Positions 22,401 to 35,522 of a stretch of 64,000 bases of DNA are shown here, piece after piece. The DNA is taken from assembly GCA_000320605.2 (NCBI GenBank), contig KB445796.1:1407124-1471123 (forward strand). The letters are read 5' to 3'. Position 1 is the stretch's first letter. Each line of letters opens with the position of its first letter. A program made the translations under genes and the position numbers. The stretch is from Gelatoporia subvermispora B. Its lineage: Eukaryota > Basidiomycota > Agaricomycetes > Polyporales > Gelatoporiaceae. A model generated the notes under the pieces. The model saw only the letters and a program-made list of their open reading frames with translations, did no database searches and was not told where the DNA came from.

Positions 22401-24378
22401 ACGAACGTCAGCAAAGAGATTCAAGACGTAAGGGCTATCAGTGAACCCACATTGACATTCAACCACTGCAGAGCGAGAACATCGTTCTTTGCAGACCAGC
22501 TCCCCGCCTCCTCAAATGTGAGCCTGCCAACTTCTACCGACGTGATCTTCCCAGTTTTGGGATTGCGCGTCTGTTCCTTGACCCTCGTCTCCGAGACACG
22601 AATCAAGCTCATTGTGTTGCCCCATGAGTAAACGAGCATCGGGGTGGTCGCCGCAGTCTTCGTGCCATTTGCCGGTGTCTTCTGACTGGTACGCTCTGAC
22701 GAACTCTGTGAACCTGAGTCCGGAATGATGCTGGGGAACCAAGCCAGACAGCCCTTGAATCTTGACTTCGACGATACTTCATCCGCCTCGCGATGCCGTC
22801 TGTACCATGTTCTTGGGGATGGTCGCAGCCCTACTACGACTAATTTGATAGGCGTCAGGAGGGCAATGAGGTTGTATGCGTCTGTCTCATGGGAGGCAGT
22901 ACCGAGCGGCAGGGGCGCCATGCCGAGTATTGTACCTGCCTTCCGTGATCTGCGTCGTCGGAACGGATGGGTGCCCGGTGGCGCATGAGGCGGCGTTGGA
23001 ATGGGATCCTCCTCAGGATATTTACCCAGTATGCGGAGAACGTCTGGGGCTTCCACAAACAGGATCTTGCCAAGCGTGTGGTAGAACGCGAGGCCATGGT
23101 CATCGGCCGAGACAATCGCGGTATGCCTCCCTGCGACGAATCCGATGCTCACAATCCGGGAGCCCGCAAGATGTCCTTCCCGTCTTCCGGACGCTACTTC
23201 GGCGACGTGAGTAGGTGGGACAAAACGTGCTGGCGCCTTTGGTGTGCTCAAGTCAAACAACTGAATGTGACCTGTCGCATGGCCAACAGCGACGTAGGTA
23301 TGGTCGAACGAAAGCGCCAGAGCAGTCACAGGTCCCACTGCCTTATCTACAGGAGTGCGATGAGACAGCATTAAGGCAATCATCTAGGTATGACGTACCC
23401 GGTGCCTCCGAACCACATATACAACGAAGGTTCTGTTGGAAGTCAAATACGAGAATCCTGCCCGTGTCCGTGCCTACGCATATTAGACCATTCGCCGCAA
23501 TGACGGTTGGCGATCCAGGAGGCTGTGTGCCCAGTAACGCAGACGCCTTCTGGGGCTGATTGGAATACAAGTACTCGCTAATGCGTCGTAAGTGTGTCCA
23601 GCGGAATACGTCCCGGCTCTGCGAGATGTCCTGTTTGGAAGCTCCGTGGGCAGGGCTGGCCGGAAGATGTACCGACGAAGATGTCCTTGACAGAGCAGAA
23701 AAATGAGAAGCAGGACCTGAACCGTCTTCATGTGCATGGGAGTAGATGGTGCCAACACTGCCGTTGGAAGGTACTCGCGATGCTTGTGGGGTCGCGGATC
23801 GCAGTCGAGAGATGGTGGGATGCAAGAATGGTCGTGATAGCTTCGGTGTGGAGCTCGCAGTATGTGTCTCGGCCATCCTCGGGGGCGTGAACACGCCAGA
23901 GACGGCGATCGCAGGAGGTGAGAGTGAACCGTCGGACGGCACCTCAGGACGCTTCGTGCTGTACATGAGCTACTGCGGTACAGCGCATGGCAAGCACACT
24001 CACCCGTGCCTCGTCCTCCATGAGTGCGACAAACTTCTCGTTCTCCTCCACTCGCTTCAGCAGAGACACCTCAACTTGCCGCTCCTCAATCTCATCGTCC
24101 TCATGCTCAGAGCCGAGCACGTCCTGCAGCTGTTCACGGTACGTTCCTGACGGTCCCGCGTCCACACCGTTGTAGACAAACTCCTCGTCCTCATCCGAAC
24201 CATCCTCATGACCAACGTGGTCCTCGGTCCCATCTTCCGAACCGCTCATGAGTTCCTCGAAGCGCGTGGAGTAGTCGCCTGGATGGTCTTCCTGGACGTC
24301 CTCGCCATCGTCGGACAAGTCGAGAGACAGGCGGGACCCTGGGCGGGCCTCATGCTCAGCGTGATCTGTCCCATTCAT
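19407..24378 (-). CDS. VPS8: Vps8-type CORVET subunit
   Basis: Vps8 is the Rab5-binding subunit of the CORVET tether on early endosomes. Five exons give about 1,580 residues. First comes an acidic N-terminal region containing DYSTRFEELMSGSED. A beta-propeller with WD-like repeats follows (VIAANGLICVGTDTGRILVF, YVAVGHATGHIQLFDL). Next is the conserved VGTLLTWADRILSFVENGDF and a long alpha-solenoid in one ~2.7-kb exon. The C-terminus has a zinc-finger-like CYSCGESF ... YHSRC that looks reduced compared with a full RING. The propeller-to-solenoid junction needs a 56-base intron (22137-22192) that restores frame after GKIFIL. The ATG at 24378 is the first that continues into the acidic region. 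An upstream reverse frame (24382-24585) ends just before it without a donor, so I left it out. Confidence 0.9.
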
Positions 24379-24754
24379 AAGCTAGGATGCGGGCGACGGC
24401 GAGCACGTCGAGTAGCTTGCCAGATAGCTGGATGCTGCGCTGCTGGATGTCGTCACTCGTGTGAGCGCGGACTGCGCCAGCGGGGTTTCAAACTGAGTTC
24501 TTGGATTGGCTATCACCAGGCGGGGATTGGAAGGTGGTGCCAAGGATTTGAGAGACCGATGGCTGGACGCGACCCAGAAAGTCAATTACCCCGCGGCCGG
24601 CAAGCCCATTTTCTGTTTTTATGTAATATCTAACACTATACCGAATGGGAGGACCTGCAAAATCCCCCTCAACTATTCCTATCTCCTCGCGTTCCCGGAG
24701 GCACAGTGCTCTCAAAACAAATCCCACTCGCATTCCCCCAGGCTGGCGTGAATC
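24379..24754. promoter_or_regulatory. Divergent promoter, VPS8 / Cti6-like gene
   Basis: This 376-base interval between two divergent start codons should contain both promoters. A reverse frame of 67 codons occupies most of the left part but has no family resemblance and no splice link. Confidence 0.5.
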
Positions 24755-26972
24755 ATGGCCAACGCAGCCACCATGGGCCCCCCTCCCTCTCCCAAAGAGC
24801 CCCGCCGTTCGGGGAGGCGCACCGTACCCTCCGCATCCTCCAGCAAATCCCCTGCAGGCTCCCCCACGTCCGACGCCGCACCCAAGTCCAAGGACAACGC
24901 GCCCCGACCCCCACTCCCGCCCTCCAACAACTCCAAGAACAAGCGCCACAAGCAGGACGACCACGACGAGGCCCCAGACGAAGCCCACAAGGCTGCGGTC
25001 AACGGCAAGAGCAACGCGCGGGCCAACCGCAAGGGAAGGGACAAGGAGAAGCCTGCTCTGACCATCGACACAAATGGAGGTGAGGATGGACCTACTGTCT
25101 CGATATCGGGAGGCGACTCGACGGCGGATCCAGAAGAGGAGGGCGAGGGCGAGGACGGAGAGGAGCAGGGCGTCACGCGGTGCATTTGCGACGACGGTGG
25201 TGAGTCCTGACGCGTTCTCAGCGCGTCGCGCTCGTTAACATGGAGGGAGAAGATGATCCTGGCGAGTTCATGGCCCAATGCGAGATATGCAAGACTTGGC
25301 AGCACGGCCAATGCATGGGCTACACGAGTGAGGAGTCGCTACCGGAGCAATACTTTTGTGAACAATGCAGGCCGGACTTATATGTGGAGCTTCTCAAGTG
25401 CGTATCGCTTTGTCCCTGTGGCCACAGCCCGTTGACATGCCACACCCGCGCAGAAAGCACGCGAAGAAGGGCCGGCAAGCCTCAGCTCATTCACACCACC
25501 CATCTAGTGCTGGCGGACGGACATCGCGATCACATTCCCCTCTTCATCATATGAAGCAGCCCACGAAGCGCCGCAACACCATGAACAGCCGGGATGCGGC
25601 ATACGAAGAAAGCTTCCAAGCTCTCATTGAGGCTACTGCCGCCGAAGCCGCTGCTCAGGAGGCCAGCATGAAGACCGCCACAGTCGCCGTGTTGAACGGC
25701 GCCACCAACGGGCACACCGAGGTGGACCAGGATATTGCTGCCAGCCGCAAGAAGCGGAAGAGGACAGAAGACGAGGTGTACGTGCCTATCACGCTCTACC
25801 ACGATATGTCTGATATTGATTGTGACCAACACTCTCAGAGTGCCAACCAAACGTACAAGGTCGGCATCGACTGCGTCAGATCGACCACCTCTCGTGCCTA
25901 TAGCTGGCGATGCCAACCCTCCGAATGGCATTATTGCGAAGTCTGCGCCAATGCCAACTCTACCTACGAGCAAGAGCGCATCGCGCAACAAACGTGTGGC
26001 AGCGGGAAACCGCAAAGGGCAGGCTCAGGAGTTCGCACTCGACGGCGAGGAAGGTCAGCCACCACGCGCCTGCTATATATAGAATGACGTAGCTCACGTG
26101 ATACTCTGGCGAAGCTGGCAATACTCCCGGACCTTCTGCACGCAGACAAGCCAGTAACACCCGTGTCAAAGGTATGTTTCAAATCATTCTTGTATTGCGC
26201 TTTATTAAAGTTCGCTTCCATAGCAATCACGGCAAACGAACACGGAAATCGACGAACTCAAGGCAGTGCTGGGGCAGGGCTTGGGGTGAATGCGAATTCG
26301 CACGCGTCTGCCGCTGCAGCATCGCGCGCGTACCACAACACGCACGCATACGCCGTCTCGCAGCAGCCTCTATTCACTTCGTGGGGTCTTCCCGACTATC
26401 TCGCTCATCTCGAGCACATGCTGCCGACGGACGTACCGCGACCACTAGAAGTGCGCGGGTCGGGAATCGACCCATCAGGGCGAGAATCGCTCGAGCGCAC
26501 CACAGAACGCGGCGTCAAAGTGAAGTGGCCGAGCAAGCGGATGAGCGTGGGGGACATGAACAAGCGCGTGAGAGCGCTCGTAGAATGGGTCGGGAGGGAA
26601 CAAGCCAGTGCACTGGAGAGGAGCAGACGCAGAGAAGCCGTGGAAAAGGCTCTGCGGGAGGCGCTCAATGCAAGGGCGGATCACCGGTCAGTGGAGGAGG
26701 CCGGGCCTGCGGAGAACGGAGAGAGCGGAGGGACAGCTGTCGTTGAAGGTGCCGCAATCACGGAATCACCCTCACAAGAGAAGAAAACACCTCCACTCGA
26801 ATCCGCCCCAGTGCCTGTCCCCATCCCCACTGTTCTTTCGACACTCCCCGATTCTGGCTCGGAGACGATGAAGATGATGGAGGAGCTCATGGAGGAGCTC
26901 ATCAGATTCCAGGAGAGGTTTGGTCCGGGAGCCAAGACGAAAGAGCGGGAGCGGCGGACGGTGACGGTATGA
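24755..26972 (+). CDS. PHD-finger protein, Cti6-like
   Basis: This resembles Cti6, a PHD subunit of the Rpd3L histone deacetylase complex that binds methylated histone H3. The N-terminal ~135 residues are basic and low-complexity. A complete C4HC3 PHD finger spans RCICDDGEDD...FMAQCEICKTWQHGQC...QYFCEQC. It is followed by KHAKKGRQ and by MNSRDAAYEESFQALIEA, a segment shared by fungal Cti6 proteins. The C-terminal part contains SWGLPDYLAHLEHMLPTD and TTERGVKVKWPSKRMSVGDM, also typical of the fungal family. About five introns are needed; those near 25778-25840, 26050-26110 and 26172-26224 join in phase. It is transcribed in the same direction as ILV1, 291 bases upstream of it. Confidence 0.8.
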
Positions 26973-27263
26973 AATGCCAGTGCTACAGCGGGATTCTCGG
27001 ACTCTGTCACGGTTGCTTATTGTGTATTGTGCTGTCTCCATCCTACGTACGTATGTGATCTGTCCACTGCTGTTCTGTACATTATTGTGTCATACCTATT
27101 ACCGTGTCGTATTACTGCCTATTCCGCCGATATCCAACTATCTCACTTCTCATTTGTTCCATGGCGCCTTCGGAGGCTTTAGTTGTGAGCCAGATAACGC
27201 GAGAAGACTGATAAGATAATCGCATGACTCGAGACCCATGTTGGGCACGTTGTCCGATCGGCG

Positions 27264-29227
27264 GTGCCACCTTTACGACCTCTGAACTTCGTCTGCGGGC
27301 ATCTCTCGCCAATCCCGAAAATGTCCACCTCGGCGACACTAGAGTACTCGTCCAATGCACCAGAACCCATCTCATATCCCAGGCTTGCTCAGCACCACCT
27401 TCTCCAAGATGGTACCCCCGACTACCTGCGGCTCATCCTGACCTCGAAAGTTTACGAGATGCTCAAGGAGACACCCTTGGTCTTTTGCCCCTCGCTCAGC
27501 ACACGGCTAGGCAACCAGATCTGGCTAAAGCGAGAGGACCTGCAAGAGGTCTTCAGCTTCAAAATTCGGGGAGCCTACAACTTCATGGCAAGCCTCACCG
27601 AGCAGGAACGCTGGAAAGGCGTCATCACATGCAGCGCGGGTTAGTGTGCGTACTCGTAGAAGATCCCCGCGCGCATGTGAACCGACTTCTCCTACAGGGA
27701 ACCATGCGCAGGGCGTCGCACTGTCCGGCTCGCGGCTCGGCGTGCCGTGCACCATCGTCATGCCAAAAGGCACACCGTCCATCAAGGTGCGGAACGTGTC
27801 TAGGCTCGGCGCGAAGGTGGTCCTCTTCGGCGACGACTTCGACGAGGCAAAGGCGGAATGTGCGCGTCTCGCCGAGGCGCACGGCCTCGCGTTCGTCCCG
27901 CCTTACGATGACCCGCTCGTGGTGGCAGGCCAAGGTACCATCGGGATGGAGATCCTGAAGCAAGTTCCAGACTCGGAAACCCTGGACGGCATATTTGCTG
28001 CGGTGGGAGGCGGCGGACTTGTCGCTGGAGTCTGCGAATATGTCAAGCGCATTGGCTCTCCGAACATCAAAGTTATTGGCGCAGAGACACTTGATGGAGA
28101 TGCGATGGCACGAAGTCTTGAGAAGGGTCATAGAGTGACGCTGAAGGAAGTTGGACCCTTCAGCGACGGTACAGCCGTGAAGATCGTGGGGGAAGAGCCA
28201 TTCCGCATTTGCCAAAAGTTGCTCGATGGCGTCGTAAAAGCTGATACAGACGAGTTGTGTGCAGCCATCAAGGATATCTTTGAAGGTGCCTAACTCGATG
28301 TTGAGCCGGATGGTCCTTGTGATCTGATATCATCATTTTATAGAGACACGTTCGATAACGGAGCCGGCGGGTGCACTCGGTCTAGCAGGGCTCAAGAGAT
28401 ACATCTTAGACAACAATCTCGTTGGCGAGAACAAAAAGTTTGTCGCAGTCGTCAGCGGTGCCAACATGAATTTCGATCGCCTACGCTTTGTCGCAGAGCG
28501 TGCAGAGTTGGGTGAGGGTCGAGAGGCACTTCTCAGCGTGGAAATCCCGGAGAAGCCCGGAAGGTACAGTCTCCTAATTCTCAAGATTACATGTAGGTAT
28601 TGATTGGTTATAACTTCAGCTTCATTCAGCTGCACAGTCTCATCAACCCACGAGCTACAACGGAATTCGTATATCGGTTCAACGACCCGGAGAAAGCGCA
28701 GATATACCTGTCCTTCAAGCTCGAGACCACCAACCGTGCTGTCGAGGTTGCGGAACTTCTCACAGCCTTGGAACAACAAGGCATGAAGGGTGTTGACATC
28801 AGTGACGACGAGCTTGCAAAGGCACATGGGCGATACATGATCGGTGGTGTCAAGCATGTGCCTAACGAACGGTTATTTCGCTTCGGTATGCTTAGTTTGA
28901 TCATCTGTGGGGCTGTTGAGTGACGCGTCTCCTTGGTAGAATTCCCGGAAAGACCTGGTGCACTTCGAAAGTTCTTGCTTGGCTTGCACTCAGGATGGAA
29001 TGTTTCGCTGTTCCACTACCGCAATCATGGAGCAGGTGCGTCTTGATTCTTCGGAAGGGGACTGAGCTCACCCCTCTGCCTGTTCACCAGATCTGGGTAA
29101 GGTCCTCGCTGGCATCCAGGTACCTCCAAACGAAGCGAATGAGTTCCAAGCTTTCCTAGACAATCTCGGTTATCCCTACGTGGAAGAGACAGACAACGAG
29201 GTCTACAAGCGTTATCTCAGAGGTTGA
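27264..29227 (+). CDS. ILV1: Threonine deaminase (threonine ammonia-lyase)
   Basis: The enzyme converts threonine to 2-oxobutyrate, the committed step of isoleucine synthesis in mitochondria. Six exons give about 560 residues. The PLP lysine sits in [11 protein letters not shown], the substrate loop in [14 protein letters not shown], and the phosphate-binding glycine loop in [12 protein letters not shown]. Two C-terminal regulatory ACT-like domains follow ([19 protein letters not shown] in the second), which bind isoleucine or valine in the family. The ATG at 27264 gives a short N-terminus with Arg and hydroxylated residues ([19 protein letters not shown]); a second ATG at 27321 ([11 protein letters not shown]) is an alternative cytosolic-type start. 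It converges on the ClC gene. Confidence 0.94.
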
Positions 29228-29505
29228 TCTCTCGATGCCAATTACAATTTGTCGCCCTTCTTGGAAATGGGATACATTATGGAACTACGTTTGGCGGAAT
29301 TCTAGAACTAGTACTGTGTCATGATTGCGAGGTATACATGCAGGGATGAAGCATTGTTCCAGATGTTTGATATCCAAGCCAGATTGAATAGATCGAGTGA
29401 GTGAACATGGGATTAGTTATGGCGAATAAACAAAGTCGTGAATAGTCATGTTGTCAGAAATGCTAGTTGTCATGAGAGTCGTAACGTTGCTAGATCTAGA
29501 TAGGA

Positions 29506-32500
29506 TCAAGAGGATTTCTCCTCCAATTCGCCGAGGAAGGCGAGCCAGGTTTTCTTGTCGATGACACCTTCGTCTGCATACGAATAAGCGGCGGCGTGAA
29601 ACTCAAATGATGAGAATACGTACAGTATCCGTCGACGTCGGTAACAACGATGTATCGAGCACCCAACTTCGTGAAGTATTGCTGAACCAATTCGAGTGGC
29701 GAATTGGTCTGTACGGTCAGCGGGGCCTATGCAAGATACGTCAGACATGCCAGCAGAATCACGCAGTAATGCCCACCTGGTCCATGTAGCAGCTGAAATC
29801 AAAGGGATCGACCGCGCGGCGAGATCCCGCTTCTGCCAAAGACGTCGGTGTCAGGACACCGCTGTCCCTATAAGGAGTTGTCGAGTGGAAGGAGACAGTT
29901 CCGTCTGCTTCGTCGGCGACAATGCCTGCGGTGGAATTACTATCGGGATCTTTACACGATGAAATGAAGTGGAACTTACTCAGCGCATGTTCCAGCTCGC
30001 TTGCGCCAATGTAACCCGTCATCTTCATGCCTTCGTCACCCACTCGCAATATGGGGAACCCGCTGTCGGAGTGGCCGCTGACGATGAGGCCCTGCAGCTG
30101 GTCGCGCAGGCTCTTGACGGTGTTTTCGCGATCGACGCGGATCACGTCGACATCCCGATCCATCTGCGAAAGAAAATCAGACGGCAGGTCGTGATATTTC
30201 GCGGTAATACTGACCACGTCCGAAACCTGGTATGGCCCCCAGACATAGTCGTGCTTAGCATCGAGGTACGGCAGCTGAGACAACCTGTATACGATCCTAT
30301 CAGCGAAAGCAAACAGGCGAACAACAGATCGCGCACTCGATCACAAGGTCATAGATGCCCTTAGGCTCGAGGGCATCCGCCACCGTTTTGGCGACAAGGA
30401 CCGACAACATGACGGGGACGGCATATGTCAACGTGTCCGTGAGCTCGAACATAATGACGGCGAGGGAGACAGTCGTGCGCTGCATGGCACATCAATTACT
30501 ACGTCAACGACATCACAAAATCGGGTCAGACATACCGTTACGCCCGATAGCGTGGCAGCCGCGCCAACCATAGCATATAGACCCGGGATGACGCAGGTCA
30601 GGTCACCGTGGCAGCTCCTGAACATCACACTATCGGGGTGGGAGTACTGCATCCACTGCACTAGGATGCCGACGATCCGACCAGCGCAAGCGCCGACTGT
30701 GCGTATCGGCAGCGGGCTTGTCAGCGGCCCGTCCAGCGGCGGATCCTCAATAGTGCTTACCTCCGAGGGAAGGTATGAAGATGCCTGCCGGAAGCTTGAT
30801 GCCGAAGGTGATCAAAGTCAGAGCACTTTTGACGACCATTGCTACGAAGATGGCCCGGATGACCGAAAGAGCTTGTGCAGGCGGGTCTAGGACGCATAGA
30901 CCCTCGTGGGTGTTCGAACTGCCCGTGCGGCACTCCGCGAAGAGGTTGTATACAAGTTCGGTGCCGCCCATGCGCGTGTAAGGGTTCAGGAAACAGAACG
31001 CAGTTGTCAGGGCAGTGACCTAAGACTCAGACGTTAAACGAAAGGTTTACTGCAAAAAGGCTTGCCCGCACCAGGATGACTTCGATGACAGGGTGGTCCT
31101 TCAACCAAGTCTTGCCTCGGACATCGCGGCTCCAACGATAGTTTAGTTTCGAGAAGTAAGCCCCCCAGACACCCTGTGTATGCGGTCATTGAAGTTCACA
31201 TGCAACGCTATGACGAGTAACTCACGCCGAAGACGCCGAGCAAGAGGAAGAACACGAGTTCATACGCGTGCCAATCCTGGATGCAGGGTCAGTTGGACAC
31301 ATAAAAATACACAAATCTAATACCTTGTCGTATGTCACTTGGAATAGCACTAGCTTGCCGCTGCCGAACGGGTCAAGGAACTTGAGCGTCATCGCTGCGA
31401 CCATCGCGCAGAAGAAGCTTCTCCACATCACTTTCGCTGGGAAGAAGTATGACACTTCTTCGAGACTGAACAGCACACCGCCGATCGGTGCACCGAAGGC
31501 GACCGCAACTCCAGCAGCACTTGCCGCGCTGAGAATCTCGCGTCTTTTGCCTGTCACATCCCACGTTTAATGCTACAGTACCGCAGTCATGAGACATGGC
31601 CTACCCTCATTGGTTTCGCATTTACTGAAGAATCGGCTGACGATGTTGCCGACGCACGATGCGATGTGGACAAGCGGTCCCTCCTTGCCTGAGGAAGGAT
31701 ATATGAGCCATGACTACATAACATCGTCGATGAACTCCGGGCACACCTAGCGATAGACCCGAGGCGACGGACAACGCCAGGCCAACCGACTTGGTGAAGA
31801 GAGTCCTTCCACCGAGGTAACCATGGATCACAAACCCTACGGAGGCGGGGCGCTATGAGTACACCGCATACCTTAGCCTGGCGAGAAATTCAGGCACACC
31901 AGATAAAATGGTCTTGATCTCCGGAATTCCGCTCCCCGCGGCCTACAGTAAAGGAACGGACATCAGCCATGCTTCCGCCATGGGCAACACGTGGTAGATC
32001 GTCGCTGATCTCTTCAGGCGAAGAGCCGAGAAACGGCAAGTGATAGACAATTGCAAATGTGGTGGAAAGTGGTGTACGTACGTAGTAGAGAACTTTCCGC
32101 TTCTGCTCGCTTACTGGAGCGAGCGCAGCCTTCTGGCTCGCGTCGGCAGTCTCGAATTCGGGGGCGAGCACTCCGGAGTCTTTGCGGGTCACGAATGTGG
32201 TAGATGCAGTCAAGTAGATGGTCAACAGTGACGAGATTGTCGCAAGGGTCAGCTAGAGAGTGCACAGAACGTCTGAGCGCCATGCGATACCAACGATAGT
32301 AGCTGCATACCGCGATGACAGCGTAGACGACATATTCGATCACATCGGCCTCGAAATTCACCCAGTAGCTGCCCTTGTCTGCCAATGGATCGAGTACTTC
32401 TGCCCACGTGCGCCATTCTGAACATGGGTCCTTGACGGGAGAGACGAAGAACGGGAGGACTGCCTTGAATTCTACCTCCTCGGTAACAGGACAACAGAAA

Positions 32501-33204
32501 TGTTTTGCCTTCCACCAACCGTCCTGGCAGAATCCCTCCTTGATGTCAAACAGCCATTGCTCACTCCGGATGATGAGGAATGCCACGACCGCCGTGAAGA
32601 AACCAACGATACTGACGATGACCCATCCGACGCTACGGTCGAGCTGGCGGCGCAGACGTGCGCGTGTGGATCGGCCCCGGCGAAGACGCGCCTGCCGTAC
32701 CGAATCCTTGATAGCGTCGTGCAGCCAGTCGATGGACGTGAAAGACGAGTACCAGACTCGGATGCCGTTCGCCTTCACCTGGGTCTCGGGCTCGCCCACA
32801 CCGAGGGTGTCCCTTACGACGGGCGCGTCGTACGCGGAGATGGGTCTCTGTGAGGCAAGGTACGAGTCGCGAAAGGACACATGGGAGCGCGGGCTGGGCG
32901 ATGGGGAGCCGGCGTTGGACTTGGTGAGGAGTGGGATGCGAAGGCGGGGCAGCGCGCTGATAACACGTCTCTTCTGAGACCGCTTCCGGAGAAGGGGATG
33001 TGGGGCAGCACCATATGAGGGGTGCGACTCGGACTCGGCATTTAGCGCAGACGTTTCTGTCATACCCAGAACATTGCTGTTGCCAATCTGGAGAAGGCGT
33101 TGCCGTCTCCATGTCGTGCTAGATGGGCCACTGAAGGGACCTGAGGGCAGATCCTCGGCATCAGACCTGGGGGTAGGATTGGAACTGCTCCCTGGCAGTG
33201 TCAT
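29506..33204 (-). CDS. ClC-family chloride channel/transporter
   Basis: This is a large ClC protein, similar to the fungal Gef1/ClC-3 group that acidifies or balances charge in endomembrane compartments. About 15 introns leave roughly 950 residues. An N-terminal cytosolic region of ~200 residues precedes the membrane domain. Filter motifs are visible: [14 protein letters not shown], the spliced [15 protein letters not shown] with its gating glutamate, and [35 protein letters not shown] and [19 protein letters not shown] are also characteristic. Two CBS domains make up the C-terminus ([39 protein letters not shown]). The ATG at 33204 precedes a Ser/Pro-rich start. It is divergent from SmD3 and convergent with ILV1. 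Confidence 0.92.
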
Positions 33205-33856
33205 GGCGGGTCTTCAACGCGACGTGCGACGGTCGTCGGTGATTGCCACGGCAGTATGGATGGTATTCTGCCGTCTACAGCGAGTTGCATGTGAGTTCCT
33301 GACGCTGGGCCGATGAAGCATGTTCGCACCTGCACAAGGCCACGCCGCAAGTCGGTTCCCTTTGGCTCGATGCTCAATCACTGGTGTTTTAAGCGAGAGC
33401 AGGATTATAACCAGGGCGTCCGTAGACTCCTGTATGTCGCTTACAGATAGCCAGAGCGAGAAAGAAACTGCAAGAATGAAGTTTGGTACGAGCGAACCAG
33501 GGCTGTCCTAGACTCGCTATTTCGGACGCGTCGTTGCCCTATGCGAGGTTGTTCTATATGTGGTAATTGTGCAGTAGAACCACTTCCGAGAAAGGCTACT
33601 GTGTTTTAAAGGAGAATATCCGGTTCGGTGCTTGTGTGCGACCGCTCGTCGGGGTTTCAAATAAACACGGCTGGCGACGAGCCTAGGACTGTCCGCGGGC
33701 CACCGCCCCGCGCCCCCGAACGGGAGATTTGTGGCACCAGACTTCGTCCTAGCCGCAACCAGTCTCCCTCTTTGGGCGCACAAGCCACGTGCCCACACAA
33801 CGCGCCTCCTGCACCAAACCTCCTCGTTCAGCACACAAACTCCCCGGATCGCGAAA
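33205..33856. promoter_or_regulatory. Divergent promoter, ClC / SmD3
   Basis: About 650 bases lie between the two start codons. I saw no coding evidence; open frames here overlap SmD3 exon 1 antisense. It should carry both promoters. Confidence 0.5.
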
Positions 33857-34470
33857 ATGGCCAGCCACGGTCTCGGTGTTCCCGTCAAGCTTCTCCACGA
33901 GTCCCTCGGACATATCATTACTGTCGAGCTCAAGACTGGCCAGCTCTACCGCGGCAAGCTCGCAGAGGGTGCGTGGCGTTTTCGCTGTGCCAATTGCATC
34001 TAATCTGACGGATTCGTATATCTTCCAGCGGAAGATAACCTTAACATCTCTCTGAAGGAGATCACGGTCACACAACGGGATGGCCGTGTCTCGCAGCTTG
34101 ACCAAGTCTACATTCGGGGAAGTATGGTTAGATTCTTCATTGTCCCGGACATGCTTCAGAACGCACCGATGTAAGTTGAACCTGCCACATACGCGATTAG
34201 CTCTCCTGATCACTTGCATTCAGGTTCAAGCGGGTGGGTCCCAACGCTATGAAGGGCAGAGGTATCGGAACGGCGCGTGGACGTGCAACGATCATGCGAG
34301 GTATGTACGCATATGATCATCTTAAATCGAAGATGCTTACTCCCGTTGTCTCATCTAGCAAACGGTATGTCGACGTGCTTTGTACTGTCCGTGGCACTTA
34401 TGGCTGACCATACCAATTCGCAGCTCGCCGTGGACGTGGTGTCCCTGCTGCACGAGGCATCCGGCGGTAA
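33857..34470 (+). CDS. SMD3: Small nuclear ribonucleoprotein Sm D3
   Basis: SmD3 is one of the seven Sm ring proteins of spliceosomal snRNPs. Exons 33857-33968, 34029-34170, 34224-34300, 34359-34364 and 34424-34470 give 127 residues. The Sm1 motif ([20 protein letters not shown]) and Sm2 motif ([16 protein letters not shown]) are complete, followed by the expected RG-rich C-terminus ending ARGIRR. Exon 4 is only 6 nt (CAAACG), between a CATCTAG acceptor and a GTATGT donor. Skipping it also keeps the frame and would remove two residues (Ala-Asn) while leaving a single 123-base intron, so both forms are possible. Confidence 0.94.
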
Positions 34471-34828
34471 GGGTTGTCCTGTGGCGATACCCGAGGCATC
34501 GCACAAAAACTGCTGTTTTACATATCTGTGTTAGTAGACTCTTGTTCGCCTTTGCTTTCATCGACCGGACGAATTGTATGACTTTGAAACCTGACATCGA
34601 GCAGACATGCCAACCGAATCGCTCCCGCCGTGTTCTAGCAATAATACAACGGTGCTATGAGGTGATTGGTCTGCAGACGACATATAGGACAGCGCGCATA
34701 GTGAGATATACAGCGTACAACGTAACATACGAAGCACTCGACGGGATACGAGCAAGAAATGCGTACAATGTCCCAGCAAAGATCTTCCAAAGTCGTTTAT
34801 GAGTGACGTCGAGAGGTGGTATCTTCCA
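34471..34828. other. Convergent 3' spacer, SmD3 / Ctr
   Basis: No gene seen in these 358 bases. Short open frames show no family resemblance. Confidence 0.55.
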
Positions 34829-35522
34829 TCAGTGGCAAGCCATTCCTTTCCCATCCGCCGTACCCGCGAGTACGCTCTCGATGTTCATGTGAGAACTAAA
34901 GACGAAGTGACCGAGCGCAGCTCCGACAACAACAGCAATGATCAAGTATGCCTGGAGACCTGTGAGCGTGAAAACGACTCTGTGACATCCGTATGCGTAC
35001 ATTATAGGTCATGAAGACGAGCATGAGGAAGAACGACAGGAACACCGTAACAGCATACAGCGCCGCCCGCGCCAGACGTGCCGATACCGGGATAGGAGTA
35101 CTGCGAGCATGTCAGCCTCCACCTTCGTAATCGCAGACCAACGGCGAGGAATCCACTTACCCCGGCCTCGTCTTCACCGCGGGGAGACCAGTCAACAATC
35201 CCGCCTCTTCAGAGTCGCCGTCGAGGCTGCTGCGACTCACCGAAGCGCCGCTGCGCGCCTTGCCCTTGCCCTGCGCGCTGAGCTGCGCAGCGATGCGGCG
35301 GTCGAGCCCGCGCTGTGCGCCGCGGAGCCACTCGTACAGTACGCCGAGCGCGACGACGGCGAGGCACGAGAACACGAACGCCGCCGTCGAGGTGATGTGC
35401 CACTCGCGGAAGACGATGCAGGTGTCCTGGATGTCGTAATTCCACAGCATGTTCATCTTGCAGCGGCGGATGGGTGCGTCCATGCCCATGTCCATGTCGT
35501 GCATGTGGTGACTGTGGTCCAT
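34829..35522 (-). CDS. Ctr-family copper transporter
   Basis: A high-affinity copper uptake or vacuolar copper export protein of the Ctr family, about 175 residues in three exons. The start is set at MDHSHHMHDMDMGMD, the His/Met-rich copper-binding N-terminus. The next ATG upstream would add an unrelated leader. Three membrane helices follow: TSTAAFVFSCLAVVALGVLY, then LSFFLMLVFMTYNAYL with the MxxxM copper-gating motif, then IIAVVVGAALGHFVFSS with the GxxxG packing motif. A Ser-rich cytosolic loop lies between helices 1 and 2. I cannot tell plasma membrane from vacuolar type by sequence alone. Confidence 0.93.

Noticed and set aside
24382..24585. Reverse frame just upstream of VPS8 as an N-terminal extension
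   Set aside because: It ends in a stop before the VPS8 ATG and there is no donor to join it in frame.
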